In this document: positions 30,551-41,725 of the stretch, piece by piece
How the letters are laid out: each line of letters begins with the position of its first letter
Numbering within the stretch: position 1 is the stretch's first letter
Source of the DNA: Prochilodus magdalenae
Lineage: Eukaryota > Chordata > Actinopteri > Characiformes > Prochilodontidae
NCBI GenBank assembly: GCA_024036415.1
Contig: JAMWET010003146.1
Span: 176,001 to 240,000 of the forward strand
Length of the DNA: 64,000 bases
Direction: 5' to 3'
Notes under the pieces: model-generated
What the model was told of the DNA's origin: nothing
Databases searched by the model: none
The model's input: the letters and a program-made list of their open reading frames with translations, nothing else
Made by a program: the position numbers and the translations under genes

Positions 30551-33245
30551 CTGGGCGCAGAGGTGGGCAATACAGTGAGGTTATTTATTATCGTGATACA
30601 TGATTTCCGTACGTCAGAAATATCAATCAGTACTTCCACAGTTCATAAGTGTTATGTGTATGGTCAACAACAACCAGTGGATAAACTACGCATTCTATGG
30701 CACAGTACGATCTGCTTGGGAAGCGTCCTACCTTCTGTCCACCCTCCTTTTACTGAGTGCCTAATTGGGACTCATTTAAAAGGTTTTCAATGGGGAATGT
30801 ATATACCGTATACTATAACCAACTGTAATGAAACTTGGTGGGTAGCTTTGACATCATGAGACATGCGGATGACTCAAGTTTCTTGCTCGGATGCGCATGT
30901 AACGTAAGCAAGGCCAGGCCTTATCGCTGTACCTGACTGACTATATAACGTTGCCCTAGTGTTCATGCTTCCCTATTCTAACTCCTGCTGCTTTGTTGGT
31001 AGCATCCTTTGCAGGTGAAGGATGCATCAGTGAAGAAATCAAAAGCAATTTGAGGAGTTGGAAGATTGTGATCATTCATGTGTGTGTGACAGACGTGTAC
31101 TGTATATCGGAAAATACCGAACAAATTAACGGAGATTTTGGGAAATACGGAAAAAATCGCGTCCCGTTTTGGTTTAATACAGGACGCAATATTTAATTGA
31201 CGAAAAAAGGACGATTCCGTATTCTACGGGACGGGTGGCAACCCTACTACAGTATCACCTGCTGGCGGTTCAAGATTTTTAAAGCATCAATATCCAGTGA
31301 AGAAGAATACTAAAATCAGTTTAGATATGGGTGTCGAATATAAGCCCCGCCCCCTAATGTTTCCCCCAGGTTTATTTCAACTCAGACTTCTGCCACATGT
31401 TTATCAGGAAAATGTCAGAATAGATAGATGGGTGTATTGGCAGATAGATAGATAAATGGATGGATAGATAGGTAGACGGATGGATGGATGCTAGACAGAC
31501 TAGTAGACAGACAGACTGTGGCTAGATGGATGGATAGATGAACAGATGGATTAATATACAGATAGATGGCTGGATGGATAGATGGATGGATGGATAGGCA
31601 GATGGATGGATGAACACTAGATAGACAAACAGATGGATGAATGGATAGGCAGACAGATAGATGAACACTAGATAGACAAATGGATGGATGGATAGATAGA
31701 TAGATGGATAGGCAGACAGATGGATGGATGGACGCTAGACAGACTAGTAGACAGACAGACTATGGCTAGATGGATGGATAGATGAACAGATGGATTAATA
31801 TACAGATATATAGATGGATGGATGGATGGATAGGCAGACGAATGGATGAACACTAGATAGACAAACGGATAGATGGACGGATAGGCAGACAGATAGATGA
31901 ACACTAGATAGACGGATGGATGGATAGATAGATGGATGGATAGGCAGACGGATGGATGGACGCTAGACAGACAGGCAGGCAGACAGACAGACTGTAGCTA
32001 GATGGATGGGTAGATGGGCAGGCAGGCAGACAGACAGACAGACTGTAGCTAGATGGATGGATAGATGAACAGATGAATGGACATACAGATGGATGGATGG
32101 ATAGATGGACAGAAAGGCAAGCAGGCAGGTAGACTGTGGCTAGATAGATGGATAGACGAACAGATGGATGGATATACAGATAGATAGATGGATGGATGGA
32201 TGGATAGGCAGACGGATGGATGAACACTAGATAGACAAATGGATGGATAGATAGATGGATGGATAGGCAGACAGATGGATGGATGGACGCTAGACAGAGA
32301 GGCAGGCAGGCAGACTGTAGCTAGATGGATGGATAGATGAACAGATGGATGGATAGATGGGCAGGCAGACAGACAGACAGACAGACAGACTGACTGTAGC
32401 TAGATGGATGGATAGATGAACAGATGGATGGATAGATGGGCAGGCAGGCAGACAGACTGACTGTAGCTAGATGGATGGATAGATGAACAGATGGATGGAT
32501 AGATGGGCAGGCAGGCAGACAGACAGACAGACAGACTGTAGCTAGATGGATGGATAGACGAACAGATGGATGGATATACAGATAGATGGATGGATGGATG
32601 GGTTGTCATGTTGTATATGAGTGTTAGGCTTCTCACTGTTACCTGGATGCTCTGCTCGGGCGTCAGGTCAAAGGTCACATACTCGCGGAAGATGGCTAGT
32701 GGGCTAGCCAGCACTGCACTAGCCACCCACGTGACTGCGATGACCACGGCGCAGACGTCTTTGGACATCTTGGTCTCCATGTGGTGGACGATGCTGCGGT
32801 AGCGGTCCAGCGCGATGACGTTGAGCGTGATGGTGGAGACGTTCACGGCCAGCCCCTGCGCGTAGGGCAGCAGGTAACACATGGCCTGGCCGAACTTCCA
32901 CTCGCCATACAACGTGGACATCAGCGTGAAGGGCAAGCACAGCGTGTTCACCAGCAGGTCGGCCACGGCCAGGTTCGCGATGAAGAAGTTGGTGACCGTG
33001 CGCAGATTGCGGAACTTGTAGACGACGTAGATGACCAAGGAGTTCCCAGTCACTCCGAACAGAATGATGCTGCTGTAGGCCAAGATCAGAACCACCTGAA
33101 CCCCGATCAGCTTGGTGCTGTCCTCCAGACCATCCAGTAAATCACCCTCGTCCTGGACATTGGGCAGCGTGCAGCAGTTTGAAGGGGCAGTGAAAGAAGC
33201 CATGGGGTCCTCTTGGGTCGCGTTCTCTTGGCTTCTTATATCCAT
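30020..33245 (-). CDS. npy2r: Neuropeptide Y receptor Y2 (class A GPCR), two coding exons
   Basis: Model: 33245-32643 (residues 1-201) joined to 30550-30020 (202-377, stop TAA). The donor ATCCAG|GTAACA and acceptor TGCGCCCAG|G are canonical and phase 0. Seen: N-glycosylation sequon at 8, N1.50 at 68, LAVAD in helix 2 (D96), disulphide Cys 123 and 203, LDRYR at 146-150, W173 in helix 4, PLAIFREY after helix 4, KWPG in extracellular loop 2, KHVSPGG in loop 3, [15 protein letters not shown] in helix 6, NPILYGWMN in helix 7, and Cys 338/340 suited to palmitoylation. [12 protein letters not shown] and AFQLAVDID are typical of the Y2 subtype, a Gi-coupled receptor for NPY and PYY. Length is close to human Y2 (about 381). 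Position next to map9 supports Y2 over Y7. An alternative in-frame ATG is at 33254. Confidence 0.93.
30825..30950 (+). mobile_element. Tc1-like family 1 terminal fragment in npy2r intron
   Basis: Matches the family 5' end: AATGAAACTTGGTGGGTAG, TGAGACATGCGGATGA and a GTACCTGACTGA segment, alignable to 8240-8350. Confidence 0.65.
31418..32604. repeat. GATA/GATG/CAGA compound satellite in npy2r intron
   Basis: Almost continuous GATA, GATG and CAGA tetramers arranged in larger cassettes of about 75-190 bp: a TGTAGCTAGATGG start, a GATGAACAGATGG middle and a CAGGCAGACAGAC end. The - strand reads as Ser/Ile/His/Pro-rich open frames, which is a by-product of the repeat. Confidence 0.95.
32643..33245 (-). 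CDS. npy2r: npy2r coding exon A (N-terminus to helix 4)
   Basis: Encodes the extracellular N-terminus and helices 1-4, ending in EQSIQ in extracellular loop 2. An acceptor (CTCTTTGTGCAG, AG at 33269-33268) lies 22 bases before the chosen ATG, so the exon begins at about 33267. Reading past the donor enters the tetranucleotide array and produces only repeat-derived sequence. Confidence 0.93.
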
Positions 33246-33614
33246 GCTTGGCATCCATGCATAAACACTGCACAAAGAGAACAGGGAGAAGGTGACCACA
33301 GTTGGGGCTATCTCAGTCGTACATGACTGCTATGCTATCAGCTGAGCCACAGCAATGAACAAACGCGTCTCTCTCAGCTGTAATCATCCTGACTGAGCAG
33401 CTGATGCTAACTGCTGTTGATCAGCTCCTCTGCTTCCTCAGGAGAACAGGTTTAAGATGGTCTAATTTTCTGTAGGACTGACCTCATACTGAAACCGTAT
33501 GACATCATCACAGTGTGACAGTGGTGGACTGTCAGTAGAGGGATTTTACCCCGTTACCCCATATTTCCATAATAAATTATGACGAAATGGAGATGGATGG
33601 ATGGATAGACACAT

Positions 33615-34440
33615 ATAGGTGAATGGTGAGTGTGTAACTAAGTGGTGTTGCTGAGTGTAACTTAGTGATGTAACTGAGTGTGTAACTGAGTGATGTTGCT
33701 GAGTAACTGAGTGGTGTTGCTAGGTGTTGCTGAGTGTGTAACTAAGTGTGTAACTGAGTGGTGTTGCTGAGTGTGTAACTAAGTGTGTAACTGAGAATGT
33801 AACGGAGTGTGCAACTGAGTGGGGTTACTGAGTGTGTAACTGAATGGTGTAACTGAGTGTGTAACTAATTGGTGTTGCTGAGTGTGGAACTGAGTGGTGT
33901 TGCTGAGTGTGTAACGGACTGTGTAATTGAATGGTGTAACTAAGTGGTGTAACTGAGTGTGTAACGGACTGTGTAATTGAATGGTGTAACTAAGTGGTGT
34001 AACTGAGTGTGTAACGGATTGTGTAATTGAATGGTGTAACTAAGTGGTGTAACTGAGTGTGTAACTGAATGGTGTAACTGAGTGGTGTTGCTGAGTGTGT
34101 AACTGGGTGGTGTAACTGAGTGTGTAACTGAGTGTGTAACTAAGTGGTGTTGCAGAGTGTGTAACGGAGTGTGCAACTGAGTAGGGTTACTGAGTGTGTA
34201 ACTAAGTGTGTAACTGAATGGTGTAACTAAGTGGTGTAACTGGGTGATGTAACTAAGTGTGTAGCTGTGGTGTTGCTGAGTGTGTAACTGAGTAGGGTTA
34301 CTGAGTGTGTAACTAAGTGTGTAATTAAGTGGGGTTACTGAGTGTGTAATTAAGTGTGTAACTGAATGGTGTAACTGGGTGGTGTAACTGAATAGTATAA
34401 CTGAGTGTGTAACTGAGTGGGGTTACTGAGTGGGGTTGCT
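33615..34440. repeat. Short-unit tandem array (GTGTAACTGAGT type) in npy2r 5' intron
   Basis: About 0.8 kb of units of 11-13 bp based on GTGTAACTGAGT, mixed with GGTGTTGCTGAGT variants. Several higher-order copies of about 63 bp are seen at 33905-34065 (GTGTAACGGACTGTGTAATTG). It is open on the - strand only through repetition. Confidence 0.9.
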
Positions 34441-34540
34441 GACTGACTGGTTTTGATAAATTCAGCTCACATACTGTCCGCATGAGCATCCCCACCACCG
34501 AGCAGCTCTGAGAGCGGAGCATCTCACCACTGACCTTCAG

Positions 34541-34542
<2 letters not shown>

Positions 34543-34583
<41 letters not shown>
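34543..34583. repeat. (CT)n microsatellite
   Basis: Uninterrupted CT dinucleotides followed by a short CA run, located in the predicted npy2r 5' intron. Confidence 0.95.
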
Positions 34584-34587
<4 letters not shown>

Positions 34588-34960
34588 ACACACACACGTA
34601 AACGGCTGTCAGAACAAACCTTGTATCTCCAAACTAATAACAGGAGGAGGAAAAATCATCCCTCACTGTCAGTACATGTTCCCACCACACACAAGTATTC
34701 CCATCTTCCTCACTGATGAGGATACAGCTGTGCATCTGTTCCCTCTTTGGTCCTTAAAGCTTTCACAGCACAGACAATCTAGAACAAGATAGAACCTTAC
34801 TGTAATGGGAACTGTGGAAAGGCAAACAGCCAGTTCAGTTCAGAGCCCCTAAATCCACTCAATACAGCCCAGTAAACCACACACTTCCCACACTTCCACA
34901 CCTTCTCCAGGAGAAAAGCCACGAAAGCAGCCCCAACTGTTCATCAGTGGCTTCCAGCAC

Positions 34961-35300
34961 CTCACCTGCTCCAGCGTGTAGATCCTAGCGTGCACGCCGA
35001 GCTCCTGAGACGCTCCGCGGGAAGAGAAGTGCGCTCAGAGGCGGTGCACCCATGCTGAAGCCTCTGCTCAGGAGAGCGGACAAGTTGGACTCCGTGCGTA
35101 CGACGCGCTTCAGCCGCTGATCAGAAGCGCGTGTGACTGCTGGTGGGAGCGCGAGCGAGCGGGCGTGCGCGCGCGCGCGTGCGCATCCGCGAGAACACAC
35201 TCTGTTCTATGAAGCCACGTGCTCTCCTACAGGCGCGTTCACCGGCGACGCCTTTGCATGCATTCGAAGGCGGTTCGCGCGCGCAAGCAGTGGCTTAACT
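34961..35300 (-). promoter_or_regulatory. Candidate npy2r promoter and 5' noncoding exon
   Basis: A CpG-dense island with an alternating GCGCGC run near 35165-35182 sits upstream of npy2r on its strand. A near-perfect donor AGCAG|GTGAG (exon edge at 34966) faces the acceptor before the first coding exon (33268), predicting a 5' UTR intron of about 1.7 kb. Mammalian NPY2R also has an intron in its 5' UTR. No TATA box is evident, as usual for a CpG promoter. Confidence 0.55.
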
Positions 35301-35374
35301 AGGAGTCTATGGGCCCCCAGTGCAAGACTCAATCAACAGACTCAACTACCAGCAGACTCAGCAGTCGGAAACTT

Positions 35375-35580
35375 AAACTGGACCATGGTCGGATCTTCTA
35401 GCAGGACGACGATCCAAAGCACAACTCAAGACTGACCACCATATCAGGGTTTCACCACAGTCAACCCAGTCCTCGGACCCAAAGCCCGTGTGGGAAATTT
35501 GGGATGAGCTGAAGTGGAGAGTCCACAGGGGGACACCACGGTATCTGAAGGATCTGGAGATGTTACTGTGGGGGAGCTGT
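35375..35580 (+). pseudogene. Tc1-like transposase C-terminal fragment
   Basis: Shows QDDDPKHNS in one frame and IWDELKWRVHRGTPRYLKDLE in another, matching the C-terminus of Tc1 transposases. Confidence 0.7.
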
Positions 35581-35584
35581 ATAT

Positions 35585-35710
35585 GGAGGAAACCGTTTTT
35601 GAGTCTATATAGAACCAAGCTGAAGAACAGTTTCACCATACCGAACCATGCAGGCATGCAAAGGGTTCTTTGGGTGCCCATAGTTCTGTATAGAACCATT
35701 GCAGAGCCTC
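35585..35710. mobile_element. Small MITE-like repeat
   Basis: Contains facing AGTCTATATAGAACCAAGC and TTCTGTATAGAACCATTGC segments around AAGGGTTCTTTGGGTGCCC, a pattern common in fish MITEs. Confidence 0.4.
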
Positions 35711-36732
35711 CATCTTTTTTCTCCATCTCGGATCAAATTTCAGGGCCACTGAAACGAACTGAAAGCCGTATTACTGATTTTCTCCCACTTGGGCAGATTT
35801 CTGGTTTATGGCTAATGATGTAATAGGCATTGCCAGACATTTCCACGGGGGCGATCCCTCGATGTCCAGCTGCGGTTCTTCCAGAAACACTACGGCTGCT
35901 CACAGCGAAGGACTGCCATGTCAGGAAATGCAATTACCCTGAAGCCAGGGGACTCGTTACCAAAAACCAGGCCATGGCGTTGACTCATACAGGGGTGGAA
36001 ATGATAGCCCGGGCGCATGTGACGTGTGGGATTAGGTTCCAGATCAGTGGCTTTGTGTAGCTAAATAAAAGGCCGTTCAGCTCATTAGCATGTTGGTATA
36101 CAGTGCCTTCAGTTCAGAGCAGCGTTTGGGTGGTGTTAGCCTTGTAGGACATGTCTGGATTTGACCCGTAGGGTTCCTGGTTCAGCTTTTTGGGGTTCCT
36201 TCCAGTTTGTTCTGTTATGTGTACTAAGAAGTTCCACTGTCATAAAAATAGGAGTGTTGGGACCATATTAGCCCAGTTGCTTCTAGGGGCTCAGGGCTCT
36301 GGTCCCCAGGGTACCGCATTAACAGGTTCATGAAGATCCGCCATGTTGGATCATATGTAGTTCTGTTCTATATTGTTGGTGATGTGGTTTTCATGACTTG
36401 CGCACATTAAGACACATAGGGAGCTGAGTTAGCTTAGCTTAGTGATACAGGCCTTGACCAGGCAGAGTGGAGAGGTTGGTTTACAATGGCCAGCTGGATA
36501 TAAGCGACTCAGCTACACATGAGCTGATGCGTCCATCCAGAGAGGATGGACGGTGTTGTCTAAGCCCTGTAAGACAGTCACTAACCTCTGTGGTGCTACC
36601 TGTCACGGTCATTCTGTGGTTCCCATATTCCACCAAACTCACTCCATATTCATATTCACAGTGCTGTCTTAGGATGCGAGACTAACCAATCCCAGGGGTC
36701 GTGCCAACATCTAGCCAATCCTAGCACAGGAG

Positions 36733-38300
36733 GTACTCCTGGTAGTAAAGACAGGGAGGGGACAGTGCAGATAGCCCACTGGTAGTAAAGACAGGGAGGG
36801 GACAGTGCAGATAGCCCACTGGTAGTAAAGACAGGGAGGGGACAGTGCAGATAGCCCACTGGTAGTAAAGACAGGGAGGGGACTATGCAGATAGCCCACC
36901 GGTAGTAAAGACAGGGAGGGGACTATGCAGATAGCCCACCGGTAGTAAAGACAGGGAGGGGACAGTGCAGATAGCCCACCGGTAGTAAAGACAGGGAGGG
37001 GACAGTGCAGATAGCCCACTGGTAGTAAAGACAGGGAGGGGACAGTGCAGATAGCCCACCGGTAGTAAAGACAGGGAGGGGACAGTGCAGATAGCCCACT
37101 GGTAGTAAAGACAGGGAGGGGACAGTGCAGATAGCCACTGGTAGTAAAAGACAGGGAGGGGGACAGTGCAGATAGCCCACTGGTAGTAAAAGACAAAGAC
37201 AGGTGTGCAGATAGCCCACTTGTAGTAAAGACAAGGGGACAGTGCAGATAGCCCACTGGTAGTAAAGACAGGGAGGGGACAGTGCAGTGCGAGATAGCCC
37301 ACTGGTAGTAAAGACAGGGAGGGGGCAGTGCAGATAGCCCCACTGGTAGTAAAGACAGGGAGGGGACAGTGCAGATAGCCCACTGGTAGTAAAGACAGGG
37401 AGGGGACAGTGCAGATAGCCCACTGGTAGTAAAGACAGGGAGGGGACAGTGCAGATAGCCCACTGGTAGTAAAGACAGGGACGGGACAGTGCGTATAGCC
37501 CACTGGTAGTAAAGACAGGGAGGGGGCAGTGCAGATAGCCCACTGGTAGTAAAGACAGGGACGGGACAGTGCAGATAGCCCACTGGTAGTAAAGACAGGG
37601 AGGGGACAGTGCAGATAGCCCACTGGTAGTAAAGACAGGGAGGGGGCAGTGCAGATAGCCCACTGGTAGTAAAGACAGGGACGGGACAGTGCAGATAGCC
37701 CACTGGTAGTAAAGACAGGGAGGGGACAGTGCAGATAGCCCACTGGTAGTAAAGACAGGGAGGGGACAGTGCAGATAGCCCACTGGTAGTAAAGACAGGG
37801 ACGGGACAGTGCGGATAGCCCACTGGTAGTAAAGACAGGGACGGGACAGTGCGGATAGCCCACTGGTAGTAAAGACAGGGAGGGGACAGTGCAGATAGCC
37901 CACTGGTAGTAAAGACAGGGACGGGACAGTGCAGATAGCCCACTGGTAGTAAAGACAGGGACGGGACAGTGCAGATAGCCCACTGGTAGTAAAGACAGGG
38001 AGGGGACGGTGCAGATAGCCCACTGGTAGTAAAGACAGCGAGGGGACGGTGCAGATAGCCCACTGGTAGTAAAGACAGGGAGGGGACGGTGCAGATAGCC
38101 CACTGGTAGTAAAGACAGGGAGGGGACAGTGCAGATAGCCCACTGGTAGTAAAGACAGGGAGGGGACAGTGCAGATAGCCCACTGGTAGTAAAGACAGGG
38201 AGGGGACAGTACAGATAGCCCACTGGTAGTAAAGGCAGGGCGGGGACAGTGCAGATAGCCCACTGGTAGTAAAGGCAGGGACGGGACAGTGCAGATAGCC
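36733..38300. repeat. 40-bp minisatellite, about 39 units
   Basis: The unit is CACTGGTAGTAAAGACAGGG followed by AGGGGACAGTGCAGATAGCC. Unit variants differ mainly at AGGGGACAGT, ACGGGACAGT and AGGGGGCAGT. A three-unit (120-bp) block at 37501-37620 is repeated without change at 37621-37740. Units between about 37130 and 37330 are disrupted by small indels. All three - strand frames stay open because the unit has no stop codon on that strand. Confidence 0.97.
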
Positions 38301-38309
38301 TTGTTTGCA

Positions 38310-39237
38310 TACTTGGCCTGAGCTGGAAAAAAAAAAACTTTGGCCTGGTACCAGTTCATCCCTATCCAGACTCGCCTTGCCTCGCCTCGCTTAAAGGGAA
38401 GCCGTAGCTTTAGAATCTCAGTCTGTGATTGATTTCTATTCTCCACCAGGCTTTTAATTAAGTTCCCCCCGTGTCTGCTACAGCACCGGCATACTTGAAC
38501 GTATCGACGGAAGAGCATCATTTTGTTTAACAGCCCCTACATCAATAACGTCGGCCACGCGGAACAGCTGCGGCTGCGCGCGTTCATCATTGTTCCCCTT
38601 AGCCTTTGCTAAATATCACAGTGTCAGAATCGCAGATATGATCTACAGAGCCATCAACCTTTTTTTTGCCCACCCAGGCCAGATTTTTATGAATGGTCCA
38701 CTTTTAAAGCATGCCTTCATCCTCAGTCGTCCTCCGAGCTCAGCAGCCGACTCGTAGCCTGCTTGCTATCAGTCACAGCTCCGTCCTCCTGTGCCGTACT
38801 GTGGTATCCTGAGCAGGGAGCATCACTCTTGATGAAAGAAATAGGATTATGTTTATTAGTAGGACTGCTTCTGATACTGGCATGACTCCTGACTCCATCC
38901 TTGGATGCTTCCTAAGAACTCAAGGTCTGATTTCTCTGTGTGCCTCGTATGACTCATGCTGACTCGCCTCCTGGGACTGAATACAGATCAGTATATAAAG
39001 CCTAATAATGGTTTATGGACTAAAGCTGTCCAAAGAAGAAAAGCACTGGTGGTGTTGTGCAGTCAGCGAGTACCACAGCACAGTTCCAGCCCTGAGTGGA
39101 TGCTTTGACGAAGGGGTGCAAATTTGATCTGACGAGTGTTGGGGAGGGGGGTAACATCAGGAGGCTATGAGGATGGGTAAACAGAGTTTGCCTACAGTTA
39201 GTCTCATCATAAGGATATCTCGTTCTCAGAGGTGTCT
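38310..39237. other. Spacer between minisatellite and Tc1-like copy
   Basis: Ordinary mixed-composition DNA. I see no gene or repeat in it. Confidence 0.5.
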
Positions 39238-40245
39238 CAAAAGAGTAGCTGCACCCAGAAGGAGGTGTGGTATCGCGGTGCTGTTGGGAAGGAGGATAAA
39301 GGTCACCAGGATCAATAACTGATGATACATGTAGACTGATATGATCAATATTTACTGAGCTACACATACAGAAGTCTGTCTCAGTATGGCGTCAGGCCGC
39401 CATGTTTGCTAACCCAACATGCCAGACGTCTCGGTATGGAGTTGTAGAGGTTCATAATGGTGTCCTGTGATAATCCATCCCATGCAGCTTGAATATCCTC
39501 ACACAGTTCCTGCAGATGGTGCGGTAGGGGGTGGAGGTGGAGGGACACCAGGCCTTCTGGACATGTGACAACAGACCGTTCATTTTGGCACCCATTCATT
39601 CGTTATCTCCACCGAGACAAAAGCGAGCCTCGTCACTGAAGATGACCCCCTGCCATTCTGAGTCACTCCGTCACAGTCTGGCACGACACCATTGCAGTCT
39701 TTGGCGATGTTGGTGTGGTGCATGTAGTCCTGCGTTGTGCAGCTGTCTGCCAATGGTGCTGGCACCAACTTGAGGATGGCATGGAGGGCATGACTGTTCG
39801 ATGAATGTCCGCATTGGTGGCCGTTGGGTCACTCCGTCACTCTGTTGGGTCAAATCCGTTGGTTCTCCATTTCTGTGGTTCGTCTAGATCTACCAGATCC
39901 TTCATGGGCTGGTGCGTGCCTTCTTCTATCCACTGCCACCAACAGTGTGCAATGGCAGTATCCTCAAGGCCGGTATGGCACGCAATACGTCGATAAGACC
40001 ATCCCACTTCCCACTTCCCGGACAATTTTGATGTGACCCCTCTTGAGCTCTTCCCACTGCTTGACTTGCTTGGGAACTCTTCTCTGAGGCACACTTGCAA
40101 AGCCCTTCTGCAGGGGAAACTACCAACACAACAGAACGCCCAACAGGACCACCCTATGTAGTCAACCAGGTACAACGATAAGGCCGATCCTTACTTACAG
40201 CCGGGCATGAACCATGAATCATTTGCATCTCTCATGGATATAGGG
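39238..40245 (-). mobile_element. Tc1-like family 1, longest copy
   Basis: The left end has GTAGCTGCACCCAGAAGG, as in the map9 intron copy. The - strand carries the shared deletion junction and, farther upstream, an N-terminal helix-turn-helix remnant (RIACHTGLEDTAIAHCWWQW), so this copy keeps DNA-binding-domain sequence that the others have lost. It is frameshifted throughout. Confidence 0.78.
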
Positions 40246-41168
40246 CCTTTAGGTGAGCCTATGGGGGAATTGGTCTGGATCAGCAGGCCTGGAATTATTA
40301 CTATACACTCAGTTAAGCTCATATAATTAGTTAAATGTCATGGCATTCATTTCCTTAATTAATTAGGGAACTGGTTACAAATCTAATTCCATAGATTAGC
40401 AGTGCGCAATAACTCCACAGAAACTAGAAGGAAGCATTTCAAGTACAGTATGAGCTGGAGCACCGACAGGAGGGCCGAGCAGCAATGCACCGAGTGGCCT
40501 AAATGAATGCGGATTGGGTATGATAGCTATCGATGCTCAGTGCGTCCCACCGAAATCAAATCATGAGATCAGGTCTCAAAATAGAGACGTATAGAGAGGA
40601 GTTTCAGTCTGTAAGTGCATTACCAGACGCAGAGCCTTATGAAGATTATTCCTCAGAGGCCTTTCTGTCAGTCACCTCTAATTCGGCTCCCTTTAATAGC
40701 ACTAGCCAGGAAACTGGGCTCTGTAAATACATGATGAAAAATTCCGGCTCTCTCTTCATATGGCGCTGGCGCAAAGGGCATTCAAGTATTGGCCTAGCTT
40801 ATGAGCTGTGGAAGCAGGAAGCAGCCGACACCTGAAGATAGGTTAACCGTGTAATATACATGCAATACACATGACAATTTCCCGCTATATTAAACCGTGG
40901 GATGGTTGGAAGGGGTCTATTGTTTGTTCCCTGAGGTCACTTCCTGAGAGTCAAGGCTTAAAAACATTCTCCAGCCTGTCTTCATCCCCTTGAATTCAAG
41001 ACGCTGTAGCTTTAAGAACTGATGTATGTAAATGAGGACTGCTTCGATTGGCGGCTCTGTATTGTGGCTCATTAGGAAAGCAGGCTGAGCTGAAACGCTG
41101 CTTGTTACCTCAGTTTGAATGGGTGGGGCTAAACCACTATAGGCGGATGTGTGTAAATGTGTTAATAT

Positions 41169-41204
41169 TATAGGTAGATAGATAGATAGATAGATAGATA
41201 GATC
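41169..41204. repeat. (GATA)n microsatellite
   Basis: About eight perfect TAGA tetramers, next to the left edge of the 41275-41725 MITE. Confidence 0.95.
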
Positions 41205-41274
41205 CCAGAGGGAAATTCAACAGCAGTGAATTATAAACAGACTGGAGAGGTTTGTTATATATATTGTCGCTGCC

Positions 41275-41725
41275 CAAAGAAAAACAAGTATCTCCAAAAA
41301 TGGTAACTTGACAGGAGAGGGCAAAAACCTGAATTTGAATGTAAGTCTATGGAACCAGACGTTTTTCCAAGCATGTTTTGGATGTTTCTGGTGATCCATT
41401 CATCATGAAATGTTGACACACAGTGTAAACAGCAGCTCATGTGATCAAATGGTGCCAAAAAATAAAAATCGACCAAATTGGAGATGCATGGTTTTCATTG
41501 GAGAGTGAAGGTATACAAGTTTCTTTTATTTTTCTTCTGTCGTTCTTCAGCTTTTGACCTAATACGAAAGAGCCTGTTGCCCTTTACATTGTGGGTAAAT
41601 TTCATGATGAATGGAGCAAAGGAAATGGCCCAAAATCACTTAAAAGAAAGTCTGGTTCCATTAACTTACATCAAAACCAAAGAATGTTTTTACCCTTTCC
41701 TGTAAAGTTACCATTTTGAATATAA
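41275..41725. mobile_element. Inverted-repeat MITE, ~450 bp
   Basis: The left arm (AAAAATGGTAACTTGACAGG, then GTAAGTCTATGGAACCAGA) is repeated inverted at 41640-41720 (TCTGGTTCCATTAACTTACA, then CCTGTAAAGTTACCATTTT). Arms are about 85 bp and the middle is unrelated to any known gene. Confidence 0.8.

Larger units (their letters stand above)
30551..32642 (-). other. npy2r coding-region intron (2.09 kb)
   Basis: A phase 0 GT-AG intron inside extracellular loop 2. It holds a terminal fragment of the family-1 Tc1-like element (about 30825-30950) and a 1.2-kb tetranucleotide array (31418-32604). The remainder shows nothing recognisable. Confidence 0.85.

Noticed and set aside
30227..30859. 210-codon frame on the + strand
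   Set aside because: Antisense shadow of npy2r exon B, which has clear receptor motifs on the other strand.
31668..32400. Open frames rich in Ser, Ile, Pro and His on the - strand
   Set aside because: Translation of the GATA/GATG satellite. The apparent 299-codon receptor frame simply runs past its donor into this repeat.
32781..33140. 119-codon frame on the + strand
   Set aside because: Antisense shadow of npy2r exon A.
34461..34520. Extra npy2r upstream coding exon
   Set aside because: The frame continues directly out of the tandem array, and no acceptor-donor pair gives a continuous reading frame into the receptor.
36733..38300. CRISPR-like regular array
   Set aside because: Units are contiguous with no unique spacers, and the setting is vertebrate nuclear DNA. 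The same applies to 61742-62520.
36711..38521. Three overlapping long open frames on the - strand (475-532 codons)
   Set aside because: They are products of the stop-free 40-bp minisatellite; sequence outside the repeat has no family match, and all three frames are equally open.
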